Both the position numbers and the translations under genes were made by a program. From Eulemur rufifrons (lineage: Eukaryota > Chordata > Mammalia > Primates > Lemuridae), in contig NC_090989.1 of assembly GCF_041146395.1 (NCBI RefSeq), forward strand, positions 223,790,843 to 223,854,842: a DNA stretch of 64,000 bases, read 5' to 3'. Shown piece after piece: positions 1 to 12,749 of the stretch. Below the pieces are notes generated by a model. It saw only the letters and a list, made by a program, of their open reading frames with translations. It had not been told where the DNA came from and did no database searches. Every line of letters starts with the position of its first letter. Position 1 is the first letter of the stretch.

Positions 1-384
1 GTCCATCTCTGTTTCTGTCCAGTTCTCTTACACCACGAATGGTGCTGACTCCATTAGTGTTTCTGGCTTGGCACGATTGCCAACTTTCTTAGGTGAAGCC
101 TCACCTCAAATCCTCTTTGGAATGGGGAGAGGACTCATTAATTATTTAATCATTATGAGTGCAATGGGAGTTGAGCTTCCACAGATAGCCATATTCAAGT
201 GTTTTCATGCCATTCAAGCTGTGTCTGTCAGCATTTCCTAGTACATTTCCCCAAAGAGAAGGCAATTATAATAAAAGATAATTTGGGTGTTGGTCATAAC
301 TGCATGTTAATCATTTTTGTTTTAATTATGCTATTCTGAGTTCATTTTCATTATCTGACACCAAATAAACTCACTCCCTTCATT
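1..384. other. No recognisable feature
   Basis: AT-rich sequence with no reading frame or repeat that I recognise. It could be plain intron. Confidence 0.5.
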
Positions 385-700
385 CATTCAATAAGCAATT
401 ATGGACCATTACGTGTCAGGCAGTGAGCTTGGCCCTGGGGCCATAATGACAATGACAGGTCCTGGTCCTCAAAGAAATAATATCAACAGGAGAGACAGAC
501 ATGTGAATAGATACAGAACAACATGACATATACTTTACTCTGGGTTTTTGGAGGAGGAACTGCATAAGTCAGCCTGTGGGGACCATGGAAAGCTTCATGA
601 GCGAAGAACACTGAAACTGGATGAAGAACAGTTTGCTGGGGACACAGACTGAGAGGAAGAAGGTGGGAAACTCACCAGCTACCACGTTGGCTTGCGTAGA
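385..700 (-). mobile_element. L2-like element, reverse orientation
   Basis: TTCATTCATTCAATAAGCAA, then GTGTCAGGCAGTGAGCTTGG and TCCTGGTCCTCAAAGAAATA, fit the complement of the L2 3' end. The remainder is weaker. Confidence 0.55.
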
Positions 701-2845
701 GAAAGACCGAGCAGCATGAAGGATAATATTTAAATTTTCATGAGTGTACCTAAGATCATGAGTCTTGAATTTTGAGAATTTACCCAGAAGGTTACTTAAA
801 GGGTTACAGACTTCCTGTTTTCTCCTTCTACCTATGACCATAAGTCCCTGTTACATCTTTTGCCTGAATAAAAACAAGTATGTGAAAACATATATGGATT
901 CATGAAAACCTAGAGAGCTATTCTTAGGAGAATACCAGCCTTGTAAGTAATTTTGCAGGGAATATAGGAAGTATTACAGCTCTTCTTCAAGTGCTCTTAA
1001 TTAGAGGTATGGTATTATTTCAATGTGTTTGGCAAAAAACAACAACTATAACAAAAAAAAAAAAAAGCAGGAAAAATCAAAGGCTTAAAAATGTGTTAGG
1101 TTATTTTCCAAGGTTTAATATAAACAACAAAAATACACCAAACTGAAAATAATTCTTGACATAGTTTCCAAAGTAGAAATACCTATGTTTTTCAGACCAG
1201 AAAAAAATTTCTCTTATATTAAGAAATCATAGACTCAGATTTTTTAAAAGAATATTTGCATAAACTCTCAAAGAAATGCAGAAAATCTGTATGTTAAATA
1301 TTTGCACAATGGAGGCCACATATACATACATATGTTCAGACATATGGTATGTTACACATTTGTATGCTCAGAAGCTATAAAAATAGAACCACAGTGTCTC
1401 ATATTCAATGTAAAGCTCTCCTATTCTTACTGATGAAAATAATTTAAATGAGGTTTCACTTCATGTATCTAATATTTATATGACCAAGCCACTGCCAAAA
1501 CCAACTCCGAATGATGGCACCTGCTCGCTATGAATCCAAATGGAGACCAATCAAAACAAATTGCAGGGCTCTTACATTCTCTCATAAAACACATTCATCA
1601 ATTCTCAGAATGGCTCTCACAAAGTGAATAAACAGAATAGCTATAAATGGCAATGACAAAAGGCTCAGCATCAAATGAACCACTCGTAATTCATTTTCCC
1701 AACAAAGGTTGTGCTAAAAGAATTCATGAGCCTTTTTAAGCCAAGCCTTCACTGCAAACATTAGACAGAAGAAAGTCACCAGTGAAAACCACCATGAGGG
1801 AGATGTTGTTCTCGGACCTATCTAACTCAAAGCCTCTCATGAAAACACCATTATGCATGATCTTTTCCTGCACTGATTTTTCATTATATACACAAAGACA
1901 TAGTATGAGTCCATGAGTGTTTGGTGACAGTGTCAGAGAGTGGGGGTGAAAAGCTGAAGTCGGGAGAGTAAGTACGTATATAATCATGATATTTGGCATG
2001 CAGGAAAAGGATCCATGGAGTTTTAACTAACATTGCTACTTTTCTGTCTCTTTCTAGTCACATCTGAGATAATCATGAAGAATCTCACATATTTGGACTT
2101 TTTGCCTGTAAATACTTAAATTTTTTCTTTCCCAGTTTTTACTAGACAGTTGATATGGGGTAGACTTCACAATACTGTATCTTTACTACATGGCAAAGTT
2201 TCTCATTTTTCATTCACCAGATTATGCTTCCTGTCCGCACTTAATTTCTAAGCTGTTTTCCTTTTGTTTCCTAAGAGTAGATGCCTCAGAAATTATTCCA
2301 TGATTATAATTATTTCACATTATATGCAAATAAAACCAGTTATGACTGGTGGAAAACTGTTTGGTCTCAGAAATAAATAACTGACTCTATTTGGCTTTGT
2401 TCCTGCAGCAATCTGCAAAGTATTTCTGGGTTGGTTTCATCTTCTATTGAGAAAGCCAAAGCAACACAGATCTCCTATATGCCCCAAATACAAAGAACAG
2501 CTGGTGGTTTACCCCAAAGAGCTTCCTCTGAGCCAGGTGTCTGGAGGCTCTGTGCCTGTGGGTAAGTCTGAAAGACCATAGAAGGGGAGTAGGAAGGGCT
2601 GTAAAAAGAAATGCAATTGTTGGAGGCGATGGAAGATGCTGCTAAGGGCAAGAAAACACTGAGCAGAGGAAAAAATATGTCCAACCAAATTTTTTTAAAA
2701 AAGGCTTTCTATAATTTGGGCAAATAAGCTTAATTAGCAATAAATAATAAAAGTGATTTCAAACCAGGCCCAAATATAAATGTTTAAAAGAGGAAAAACA
2801 GTAATAAAATGGCCACTTATGACATATTCCTTGACTAGAAGGGTA
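701..2845. other. No recognisable feature
   Basis: AT-rich, with an A-run near 1,053-1,066. The short minus-strand frames at 1,736-1,999 and 2,475-2,684 have no recognisable content. Confidence 0.5.
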
Positions 2846-3600
2846 TTCATTACTCAAACATGCATTCCAGGACTTCTTTCTGTGAAGCACTTTGGGGAAT
2901 ACAGCAGTGAATAAGATGGTTCCCGTTGTCAAGGCACATAAAAGAGAAGCCAAAACTCAAGTACATGTAATAGCGGGAGAGTCTTTAACAGGATTAGGAG
3001 TTAATACTTTACTTGGCTTTGCCTCCAACAAGTATTCAATCGTCACAGTCAGAGGGCTTATATGGAATGTTCTGAAAAATGCAATAAAAAATTAAAAAGA
3101 AAAAAAATACCAAGGCCAAAAAAGAGAGCATAAATCAGCTATTAATCACTGAATATTAAATTTTCCAAGTGTTTGATATGTGCTTGGCTATGTGCAGGTT
3201 TAAGACATACTTGGCAAGCTGCTACTTTCAACAAACCAACCATTTCACTGGAGAATCAAGATGAAAAGGAGGAATCCAGAGGAGAGGGAGGTGACAGCCG
3301 TCTAGAGGCAGCCCTAGAGTCAGCCATCTTAAGGGCCGGGTGAGATGTCAGGGCAGGACGGAAGGGCCAGCAGAGGGAGGGAAGGTGCAGGAGTGCAGAC
3401 AGGAATGGCCATGGCATGCCTGGTGACACAGCAAGATTATCCTGCCCTAGTACAGTGGAAATCAAGGTGGAGAGAATGATCAGTCGCAGGCTACATGGCC
3501 TTGGGAGCTGGCCACGAATATGACAAATTAGGGAACATCTGCTGAAGGCTTTTGAGGGGGAGGCTAATAAAATTTTTAAAAATAACATTGCTTAAGAGCA
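2846..3600 (-). mobile_element. Probable L2 fragments, reverse orientation
   Basis: GGGAATACAGCAGTGAATAA with GGTTCCCGTTGTCAAGGCAC (2,890-2,940) fits complement L2 or MIR. The G/A-rich stretch from 3,260 onward has the look of complement L2 interior, but I cannot align it firmly. Confidence 0.4.
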
Positions 3601-4409
3601 GGCAAGAAAAAATGGGAAAGGAAGAGCAGATTTAAAGAGTGACTCTGGAAACTGCTGCAGTAGTTATGGGGATGAAAACCCACAAGACCAGGGCAGAGCT
3701 GGAGGCTGAACAGAAGGAGCTCCACGTGGTGATTACAACAAAAACAGAGTCAGAACCCGGGCACTGCCTGGGACTGAGGAGCACAGGTGAAGCCAAGATG
3801 ACGAGGTTTTCAAGCATCACTAACTACCGAAGACCATGGGAGTTCTCAGAGAAGCCTTCTCCCTGCCTGGGGCTAACCCGCGTCACCTCCATTCCAGTTG
3901 CAGGATGAACCGAGGAGGGGTGCTCCATGCAGGCTACACCAGCAGAGCATCCACAGCAAAAAGTCTCTCTACACCACAGGGACTCAGTGGGTCAAGCAGT
4001 GTTGGCCCTGGAACCAGTCAGGTCAGGTCGAGCCAGGCGGGCCAAAGTCATGGGAGAGTGAGAATAAGAATGTTGCAATTTAATCAGGCTGTAGAGAGAT
4101 GCACAGAGAAGGCCCTGTGTTCCCAGACAGAGATACTATGATAGCCTGACAACGTTCCAGCTGGGTGATGTCTAGCCATCCTCTCTAGCTAGCAGCTGGG
4201 TCTGGGAGGGCCCCTGTATCTGCATGACACAGTCACCATTCGCTTGAGGTCTTTGCAGGAGCTTCTGATCCTTACAGCCAAGGCTAAGATGGAAAATACT
4301 CTATCAGTTTGCCGCCATAAGCCCAGCTAAGGTCATTGCCCCAACTTTCACCTGTCACCCCTTTGCTGAGCTGCATCCTAATGGGACGGGTGATGACAGT
4401 GTGGTCACG
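3601..4409. other. Unassigned, moderately GC-rich
   Basis: Contains overlapping plus-strand frames (3,639-4,141) of low information. 3,600-3,800 may be the end of an old reverse L2. Nothing else is recognised. Confidence 0.45.
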
Positions 4410-4580
4410 GGAAGAGGCTCGGGAGTCACACTGCCCTCCAGCTGTATGGTCTCCTCAAGTAGCTTAATCTCTGTGTGCCTCAGTTTCCTCATCTGGGAAC
4501 TAAGGAACATAATAGCACCTCTTTCGCAGGGCACACGGTACGCACTCCATACATTTCGCATTGCTGTTACTATTATTTTT
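4410..4580 (+). mobile_element. MIR
   Basis: AGTAGCTTAATCTCTGTGTG, CCTCAGTTTCCTCATCTGGG and AGGAACATAATAGCACCTCT are the MIR core. Confidence 0.8.
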
Positions 4581-4589
4581 AGGAACACT

Positions 4590-5040
4590 TCAGGACAGAG
4601 CGGATCCTGTCACTGCCCTGCTTCCACACTTCTTGTGGCTACAGAAGACACTCCAGGCATTCACAGCCCTGCAAAGTGTGGTGCCCGCCACTCTGCCCCG
4701 GTGCTCCCTGTGCATTCCTGCCCCCCTGGAGGTGACGGGGTGAGGAGGACAAAGGTGCCCGGCTCCCTGTGCCCCACGTGCTCCCCCTTCAGGGCTCGCT
4801 CCTCTGCAAACATGGCAGGTTGTCGGGCGGCCTCTTGCCTGTGCCCACGGTGTTTGTTCTGCTTGAACCAGCCTCTCTGTGAACCTGCGTGCCCATCTCA
4901 AATGTCTCTCCGAGGACTCCTTGAGGACTGTGGGGCAGTGCTTCCTTTGCCGTGTCGCCACAGCCCTCGGTCAACATAGCTCCACACCTACATCTTGGCA
5001 CAGCTGTGTGTTTAGGTGACACGGGCTGCATTTGCCCTCA
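4590..5040. other. Unassigned GC-rich stretch
   Basis: C-rich on the plus strand with a scatter of CpGs. Open frames on both strands (4,401-4,979 plus; 4,590-4,961 minus) reflect base composition. The Cys/Pro/Ser-rich plus frame begins within a MIR. It may be a decayed repeat lying between two MIRs. Confidence 0.45.
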
Positions 5041-5044
5041 GTCC

Positions 5045-5310
5045 TATTATTATGGCTACTACATATGAAGCACTCCTTTGTGCCAGGCACTCTTGAAGGA
5101 CTACTGGAATTAACTCATTTAATTCTCCCAACAGCTCCAAGTGATAGGCTTCTGTGATCATCCTCATCACTTGGTTGCAGAGAAAACCGAGGCAATCGAG
5201 AGGTTAAATAACTTGCCCAAGGTCGCACAGTTAGAACCAGGATGGGAATGCACAGGCTGTCCTGTTCCAAAGCGGCACTTGTAACCACTCTGCTAATACC
5301 GCCTCTCCCA
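5045..5310 (-). mobile_element. MIR, nearly full length
   Basis: TTTGTGCCAGGCACTCTTGA, ATTAACTCATTTAATTCTCC, GAGGTTAAATAACTTGCCCA and AGGTCGCACAGTTAGAACC are complements of MIR in order. Confidence 0.88.
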
Positions 5311-5349
5311 AGACAATCTCTGCATCCTGCCCCCTGCCTCACAGAGGAA

Positions 5350-6689
5350 TGACGGTCCTTTCACGTCCTGCCTTCTCCACCTGTGAACTCGTGAGCACCC
5401 ATGCTCATCCTTACTTCCTCCCTGACACACTGCTAAGGTATGATCTGTGTCCCCCCAGCACACACCTGTCTGGAGCCGTCTCCCCATTAACAGGTCTCTC
5501 TCCTGGATCTTCCACCCTCTTCTCGCATCTGGCTCTCCACCCTGACGATATGAGCATGTGAACTCTTTCCCGAGACCACGCTTCCCGCTGGCTCCGGAAA
5601 CCTCTTCTTCATCCTGACACTCGCTTCTGGCCGTAGCCTTGTCTCATTCCCTCTGCACCCACGGTGAAACTGCTCAGAACACTAGTGCACGTTCCCACCT
5701 TAACTTTCCCCTCTCCCGGCCACTTACGGAGACGCAGCAATCCTGCCTCCCCCAAACCACCCCCAGTTCACAAACGTGCTCCCTGTGACTTCACCCGAGC
5801 AGTCTCTGCACTCGCTGTCCTCCGCCACTTCTCTGAAGCATTGACACCGACAGACCCCTGCACACGGTAACTCTCAAACCTGTGTGGAACTGATGAGTGA
5901 CCAGTCCTCCTTCACTGACAGTCCCTCTTCCCTTGGCCACCTGGCATGGCCGGCACTGTCACTGCCTACCCCAAATCCCTTTTCCTCATGTTCTTTATTA
6001 ATAGAACTCTGGTTTTGTTTAGGGAGGCAACGTGCCCAGGTAAACAAACAAGAAAGTTGTATTCCCAGACATTCTGGCAATGAGGTGTTGGCAGACGTTT
6101 ATGTCCGGGGAGACTTGTTAGAGAGGCAAGTGGTTGGCATGGGCATTTCTGCCACTTGTCATTTGCTCTTTGCCCTTTCTCCCGGGGACAGCAGGCTTGA
6201 GAGAGCATGTGAGCAAGGACTCCATATGTGCCTGGCTTTCCCGCACCTCTCTGAACACTCTTGCTTAGGCTCTTTGGCAAGCTCCTTCTTCGGCTGTCTC
6301 TTAAATACTCATGTTCCGTGTGGTCTTCTGTATTCTTTTCTTCTACCTCCGAATAATCTCTTCCATTACCACTGTGTTTGAGTGCAACCTACTTGTGATG
6401 ACTTCCAAATAACTCTGGAGCCCAGACCCCTCTCCTGAACTCAAGATTTATGTTCCCAGGTGCTTGCAGGGTTCCCCTTGTGTGTTAAGGCACTACAAAT
6501 GTCGCGTGCTCCAACAGCAGCTTACTGTATCCCACCTTGCTCAGAGAATGCTGCCATTCGCCACCCTGTTGCCCCAGCTGGAAATCAGGGTGACATCCCA
6601 GCTTCTTCTCAGAGCCGCCCCCTTACCCCCAGCAAATCAAGTTCTTTTCAACCAATCTCCTGATATTCTTTGACTGTGATTCTTTTTCT
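5350..6689. other. Unassigned C/T-rich stretch, possibly very old L2
   Basis: Pyrimidine-rich with phrases that recall L2 interior (GTGACTTCACCCGAGCAGTC). I cannot align it confidently. Frames of up to 165 codons show no domain. Confidence 0.4.
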
Positions 6690-7350
6690 GCATTTTTCTC
6701 TGCTACTATCTTAATTGAGATTTCGTCATTTCTTACACACATTACTGCCTCAGCTTCCTAATTATTCTGCCTCGCTGGGGCACAACATTGCCAAAGGGGC
6801 TCTTCTATATGCAAATCTGTCTATTTCACTCGCCTGCAGAATCCTGCAATGGCTTCTCACGGCTTCAGGGCAGATCTCAGAGTCTCCAGCATAGCATATG
6901 ACCTCTCTGACTGTCCTCTCTCCTCAGGCCGCCACCAACACAGTTGTGGCCAGACAGGATGACTCGCGGCTCCCAGAACGCATCAGGCTCTCGGCCCTCT
7001 GCCTTTGGACACACTCCGATGCCTGACCTGCCACATCTCCCTCTCTCCCCGGCTAACTGATCTTTGTCCTTCAAGATGCAGCTCAGGCATTACTTCCTTC
7101 TATGAACCCCCTCCTGCCCTCTCCCAAGGCGGGTTCAGTGCCTCTCCTCTGTGCTCCCGGGTGCTCTAGGCCTACCTCTATTGTGACACTCACTGACTGT
7201 ATTATAATCACCAGTTTAAATTTGTTTCCTTTCCACTACGCTGTCATTCCCTTGAGGGCAGTTCCCCTCCCCCCTTATCTATCTATGTATCAATCACAGT
7301 GCCGGGCACACAGACACACTCCAAAGGTGAAAGTTTAATGAATGCATATA
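6690..7350 (+). mobile_element. L2-class element, 3' part
   Basis: CTGCAATGGCTTCTCACGGC, GATGCAGCTCAGGCATTACT, CATTCCCTTGAGGGCAGTTC and CAGTGCCGGGCACACAG, ending near AATGAATGCA, fit an old L2 or related CR1-like element. Confidence 0.7.
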
Positions 7351-7564
7351 TGAGTATTTCTGTTGTTCTTAGATGAGCTAAGAATACAGGAAGCATGGCT
7401 TATTTCCAGTCCTTATACATTAAGTCAATGCTTAATGTTTTCTTCCTTCCTCTATTTAGCATTGAATGGTAAATGAATGACTACTTGATTTTTAGAGTGT
7501 TAAAATAAGATGGAAAACTATGATAGCTATATCAATTTAGTATCCCAAATACTTCCACAAGAGA

Positions 7565-7607
7565 TTTTTCTTTTCTTTTCTTTCTTTCTTTCTTTTTTTT
7601 TTTTTTT
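7565..7607. repeat. Homopyrimidine tract, 43 nt
   Basis: CTTTT and CTTT units followed by a T-run, all pyrimidine. It could be the remains of an A-tail in reverse orientation, but no SINE or LINE body is attached that I recognise. Confidence 0.85.
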
Positions 7608-7689
7608 GGCTGTTTCAGGTTCATTTCACACAAGTTGCAGTTTCTTTGAATTGATTATCTCTTGCAATAAATTTAAAAATCTGAGTATT

Positions 7690-7790
7690 AATGCAACTCA
7701 TGTCTATTGTAGAAATATTGGAAAAACACAGAAAATCACAAAGAAAATAAAAGCGGCCAGCAATCTCCTCATCCAGAGATGCTCATAGTT
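7690..7790 (-). mobile_element. Short L1M fragment
   Basis: GTAGAAATATTGGAAAAACA and AAAATAAAAGCGGCCAGCAA resemble complements of L1M 3' sequence. The fragment is short and the call tentative. Confidence 0.4.
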
Positions 7791-7799
7791 CATCCTGTG

Positions 7800-9390
7800 T
7801 GGTATCTTCTTCTAATCTATTTTCTGTGATGCTCACACACCAACTTTCCTCTCCATTTCCAGTTTCCACACTGGACCATGAGGCTGAAATGGGCTGTTAA
7901 CACCTTAGGGCAAACCGACATCATTCATTCCATCAGAATTCAATATAACATTAGTCACAGAACAAAATATGCAGACCTGGTATAGTAGCCGCTCTAAATA
8001 GTGTAGACTTTTCAGCCCGAGATCGGGCTTACTTTGGAGAATGCTGTTCTTTGGCTTCAAACCATACTCGGGTGTATCTATGGTTTTGCAGTTTCAAAGC
8101 AAACTTATTCCTCCTTGAAATATTAATTCTGGATTTTTTCTTATCTGTTTGATGAGATTCGGTCCACCCTGACCAAATCCACTTCTTCAAATGGCTTATT
8201 ATATTCACAGGAGTAACTCTGTAATCTTATTATTAAATCATGTTTATTCCTATGATTTTGAAAGTAGGGAAAGAAATCCCAAATCTTCAGTCTCAGAATA
8301 CGCTTGAAATCTCGCCCACCTGGCAGGCTGCAGCCACACTCACCACTGTACTGATGTCCCAGTATTACACACACCCTTTTTTTCTTGACATCAAGGAACA
8401 GGATAAACCTATAATTCTTGAATTCAGCCCAACTGAAAGAAATCCAGAAGGATCTAGCATTGCTGTGATTATTAGCAATCCAATAGGAAAAAATATCTGC
8501 CCTTTCCATAGTGTTAATACTGCTAAGTCCCATTGGAATTCTAAGCCGAGGCTTGCTGTTTCTCCCTGGATAGCCTTACTCTGAGATTTTTCATTAGAAT
8601 TTACAGGACTATGTCCTGGCTCAAGCAGAGCACCCAGCACCTCCCACCCCCCCGACACATGGAATTTCAATTCACTTTATCAGAAGGCAGGCAGAGGAGT
8701 CTGGAGACAGAGCAAGGACTTAAAATATCTGTGGGCCAACATACCTATGTGGTAGCAGCAGGTGCTGACTCAGAGATGCCTGGGAGCAACGGGCACAGGA
8801 ACCTGTGACTTGGATCAACACTTTTCCTATCTGGGACTTTTGTAGTGGGGGAATAAGGAGATGCAAGTACTGGGAGACAACTGTTTAAAATATTCTGATA
8901 CTTGGAATGTTTACAGCTCAACTCCTCAAAAACTAGTCATGGAGAATTTGGAGTGGGGGTACACAAATATCCTACCCTCACATGACCTTGGGAAGCCTAG
9001 GACACCCTTGTGTGAATGACAAAACAGCACCTCTTCTGACTCAGCAGAAGCTCATCCTCTTGTAGAAAAATGAGAAAAAGATACCTTCTCTGGGCAGATT
9101 TAACCCTGCAAACAAGAAGTCCCCTTTTACCAGCAGGTGCAGAGCTTGGCAGCTGAGGGTGGGTTGGAAGTCAGCAGGGCACCTTTGTGCAGTGCACACA
9201 CTATAAAACTGTACATAGCGGCCCTACATCCTCTTGACGTGGACTCTATCCGTGGATGGTCGAGTGGGATGGGTCTTCAAGGCCAGCGTTAAATCAGTAA
9301 GAAGCGAGTGGTGGGGTCTATAGAACTCAAGGCAGTTCAAACTATCCCTTCTTCATCCCCAGGCCATAAAAACTGAGGAATACTGGATTA
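7800..9390. other. Unique intron sequence
   Basis: No repeat recognised. A short perfect inverted repeat AGCCCGA-GA-TCGGGCT lies at 8,014-8,029. The 130-codon minus frame at 8,141-8,533 overlaps a 114-codon plus frame, and neither resembles a known protein. Confidence 0.5.
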
Positions 9391-9394
9391 TTCC

Positions 9395-9500
9395 TGCATC
9401 TAACAGACATTTGTACATGTGCCGGCCCTGTGCTAGATGCTGGGTGAAAGGTGTGGTACAAACCTCAAGGACTAGCAGTCTAGAGGAAAGGCCTATCCCC
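9395..9500 (-). mobile_element. Short L2 3' fragment, reverse orientation
   Basis: CATCTAACAGACATTTGTAC, GGCCCTGTGCTAGATGCTGG and TCAAGGACTAGCAGTCTAGA resemble the complement of the L2 3' end. Confidence 0.55.
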
Positions 9501-9689
9501 AACATTTGCAGGGCCCAGCAATAGAACAAATGAAGGCCCACATACCACACACTGTGAGTTTCTTCCTCACTCACTGCCCTAAACGGGGCACCTGCTGCTC
9601 ACAAATATCTCCAGCCCCTTCAGCATCGCTATTTTCAGTTCCTCAAAGGAACCTGATGTGGGAAGGCCAGGCTTTCGTATGTCTTTTTG

Positions 9690-10455
9690 GAGAAGTATCT
9701 GTTTAAGTCCTTTGCCCATTTTTAATCAGGTTATTTTTTTCTTTTGCTATGGAGTTGTAGGAATTCTGTATGCATTTTGGTATTAACCCTTTTGTATCAG
9801 ATATATACTTTGCAAATATTTTCTCCCATTCCTTAGGTTGCCTTTTCATTCTGTTGATCATTTACTTTGGTGTACAGAAGCTTCTTATTAATAGTTTGAT
9901 GTTGTCCTACTTGTCTAGCTTTGCTTTTGTTGCCTGTGCTTTTGGTGTCATATCTAATAAATCATTAAGACCGATGTCATGAAACTTTTCCCCTAGTTTT
10001 TCTTCTGAGAGTTTTATAGTTTCAGGTATTATGTTTAAGTTTTTAATCCATTTTGAGTTGATTTTGTGCATGGTAGAAGATAAGGGTCCAGTTTCATTCT
10101 TTTGCATGTGGATATCCAGTTTTCCCAGCACCATCTGTGGAAGAGACTATCTTTCCCCATTGAGTATTCTTGGCATCCTTATCCAAGATCCATTGACTGT
10201 ATATGCATGGGCTTACTTCTGGGCTCTCTGTTCTATTCCATTGGTCTATGTGTTTATTTTTATGCCAGTGCCGTGCATTTGATTACTGTCGCTTTATAAA
10301 AATATTTTGAAATGATGCCTTCAGCTTTGTTTTTCTTTCTCAAGATTGCTTTGGCTATTTGGGGGTCCTTTGTGGTTCCATATGAATTTTTAGGATTGTT
10401 TTTTCTATTTCTATAAAAAATGCCCTTGGGATTTTGATAGGAATTGCATTGAGGA
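9690..10455 (-). mobile_element. L1 ORF2 C-terminal fragment
   Basis: The plus strand carries complements of the ORF2 end, such as TTTGCCCATTTTTAATCAGG, CTGTTCTATTCCATTGGTCT and ATCCAGTTTTCCCAGCACCA. The minus frame 9,907-10,134 reads INSKWIKNLNIIPETIKLSE and later DMTPKAQATKAK, an ORF2 C-terminal segment. Stops and frameshifts elsewhere make it a dead fragment. Confidence 0.9.
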
Positions 10456-10689
10456 AGACTTCATTCATTTGCACAACTAGCATGTACCTTAAATTGAGTC
10501 ACTAATGAATGGAGGAGCTGTACTACAGAGAGAGAGAGCGGTTCGGTATTAACAGTTATCCTCCAAATGTTATTTAAATTAAAGCCAACATACTGATGGG
10601 CAGTATGGTTATCTCAAATACAATTATAGCTAGATTCAGACCTTTCCTTAGCTTTAGACTTGCATGTCCAACTGACATTTGCTTTTAGA

Positions 10690-11485
10690 GTCCTCATGAG
10701 CGTATTACACATATGTCCTGAACAAAACTCAAACCCCTCTCTACCTCTGCCCCTGCTGACTTTTCCGTCTCATTCAATGTCACTTTATTCCCCTTTTCAC
10801 TCAAGTCAGTAAACTTCTCTTACCAGAATCAAGTCATTCTTGATTTCCCCCACAACCCACCCCCTTAGCATATCCTCCACCAAGTCCTGCTGATTTCTCA
10901 AAACCACCTTTTCCTCTCCATCCTTACTACTACCCCTCAGCCCAGACACCAGCATCTCTTGCCTGGACCAATACAACAGCCTCCTGCTTGGGCTCCCTGC
11001 TTGCATTCCCTTCAAGGCAAGAATGATCTTAAAAATTAGGAAATCAGTTCAGGTTAGGCCTGGTGTAAAAAAAACCTGTTAATATCTTCCCATTGCATTT
11101 AGAATAAGACCCAAACTCCCGAGCTTGGCCTCCAAGACCTTGTGTGGCCTGCCACTTGCCTCTCACGCGAGTCTCTTAGTCACCAGCTAGTTTCAACCCC
11201 TCAGATGCACGGGTGTGCTCGCCCCTTGCCTGTGATGCTGCTCCCTGACCACTCGACCCAGAGCAGGTGCTTCTCTGTGTTTCAGGTTCTCAGCCCCTTG
11301 TTCATTCCCTTCCTAACATTTACTGTAATGGGCAATGATTTTATTACCTGCCTTTTTGGTTTTGTCTGTTTGTCCTCACTATAATGTAAACTCCATGAAG
11401 CCAGGGGCTTAATGTGTCTGCTAGGAACTAAAGTTGTTAATTAAGCTCAATGTCTGGCCCAAGAAATATTTACCAAGTGAACAAT
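10690..11485 (+). mobile_element. L2 element, 3' part
   Basis: CAATACAACAGCCTCCTGCT, AAGACCCAAACTCCCGAGCT, GATGCTGCTCCCTGACCACT, ATGTAAACTCCATGAAGCCA and AATGTCTGGCCCAAGAAATA occur in L2 order. No intact frame remains. Confidence 0.8.
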
Positions 11486-11489
11486 CTTA

Positions 11490-12635
11490 TAACCATATTA
11501 GAAATTCACCTCAATTATTACTCTCCAGACTTTTGTTAATTAGGCTTCTTAAACTTAAAAATTGTTCCCTATAAGACAAGCTCAAAATTAATAAAGGAAT
11601 CATTATACTTTGAGGAAGTTTAATTTAAATCTGGGCTCCAACAGATTGTTTTGTTCACATATTCACATTGGCTATTATGTGGAACTCCACGAGGAATTTA
11701 AAAAACTATCATGGATGCAAATTCATTTATTTAAAAAAAATCACGGCAGTAACATAACAGTACCACATGCCTTAATGTGGAAAATATTTAAATATGATCA
11801 TTATGGCTCTCTTACAGCATATCTATGTAGTCTAAACCTCTGCTTCCTTTCCACTATAAATCTACTTTGAAATTTCAGAACGTACAGCCCAAGGCTTTTC
11901 CAATTCCAAGACAAACAGATGTGCACAGTGATCTTCATAATTCTTTGGAGTCTTTTTTTTTTTTATTTCATCTTATCATTATGGGGGATACAGAATTTCA
12001 GGTTACATACCATTTTTTGGAGTCTTACTAAGAGCACAAAAAATTCAGTAGATAATTTGAACTACATATTCTTTGTCTCTTCTATCTTTCAATCTCTTTG
12101 TGAATCCGTAGCCATAATTTCTAAGCAATTAAATCCAAGGCAGCAAAAAAAATTATGTCATTGAGATAGAAAGCAGTTACAAGAACACCTTATTAAGCCA
12201 TGTCTGTTTCATCTAATCTTTCAGGTTCAAATGGCTTAATAATTTCCTAAAAAGGAATAAACAATTTGGTTTTTTTTAAAAATCAGAAACAGAGAAAAAT
12301 TAAAACATTAAATTAGTAAAAAACAACAACAACAAATTTAACCCAAGAATTAATCCTTATGTTTTAAGTGAACATTGTAATTCTTGTTTGCTGGAAATTC
12401 CTAGAATATACTGTGTTCTTTGAACATGTTACATAAAACTCTTCATGTACCCCTGTCTCCCTGGAGATTGCTATTCACCTATTGACCTGCTAAAGAGTTG
12501 CTTCCTTTATAACACTTTTGCATTTCCTTCCTCTGCTTTCCTGCAGCATCTTGAAAATATATCTATTAAAAATGGCAATAAAGTATTACAAAACATTGTA
12601 GATTTTAAAATTTATGTATGTGTGTACTCTACAAA
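11490..12635. other. No recognisable feature
   Basis: AT-rich intron with short A- and T-runs and an (AAC)n patch near 12,325. Confidence 0.5.
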
Positions 12636-12639
12636 GAGC

Positions 12640-12745
12640 AACTTTAGGACTTGTCTACTTCTCTTTGTAACCCCAGACCCTAGCACAGTGCCAGGTATAT
12701 TGTTAAGTATTCACCAAATATTTCTTGAAAAAAATGAATGATTAA
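12640..12745 (+). mobile_element. L2 3' tip
   Basis: CCCTAGCACAGTGCCAGGTA, then TTCACCAAATATTTCTTGAA and AATGAATGA, match the last 100 bases of L2. Confidence 0.7.
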
Positions 12746-12749
12746 ATCA

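Noticed and set aside
4401..4979. 192-codon plus-strand open frame
   Set aside because: It starts inside a MIR, runs through GC-rich DNA, is Cys/Pro/Ser-rich without any domain, and is matched by equally long frames on the other strand.
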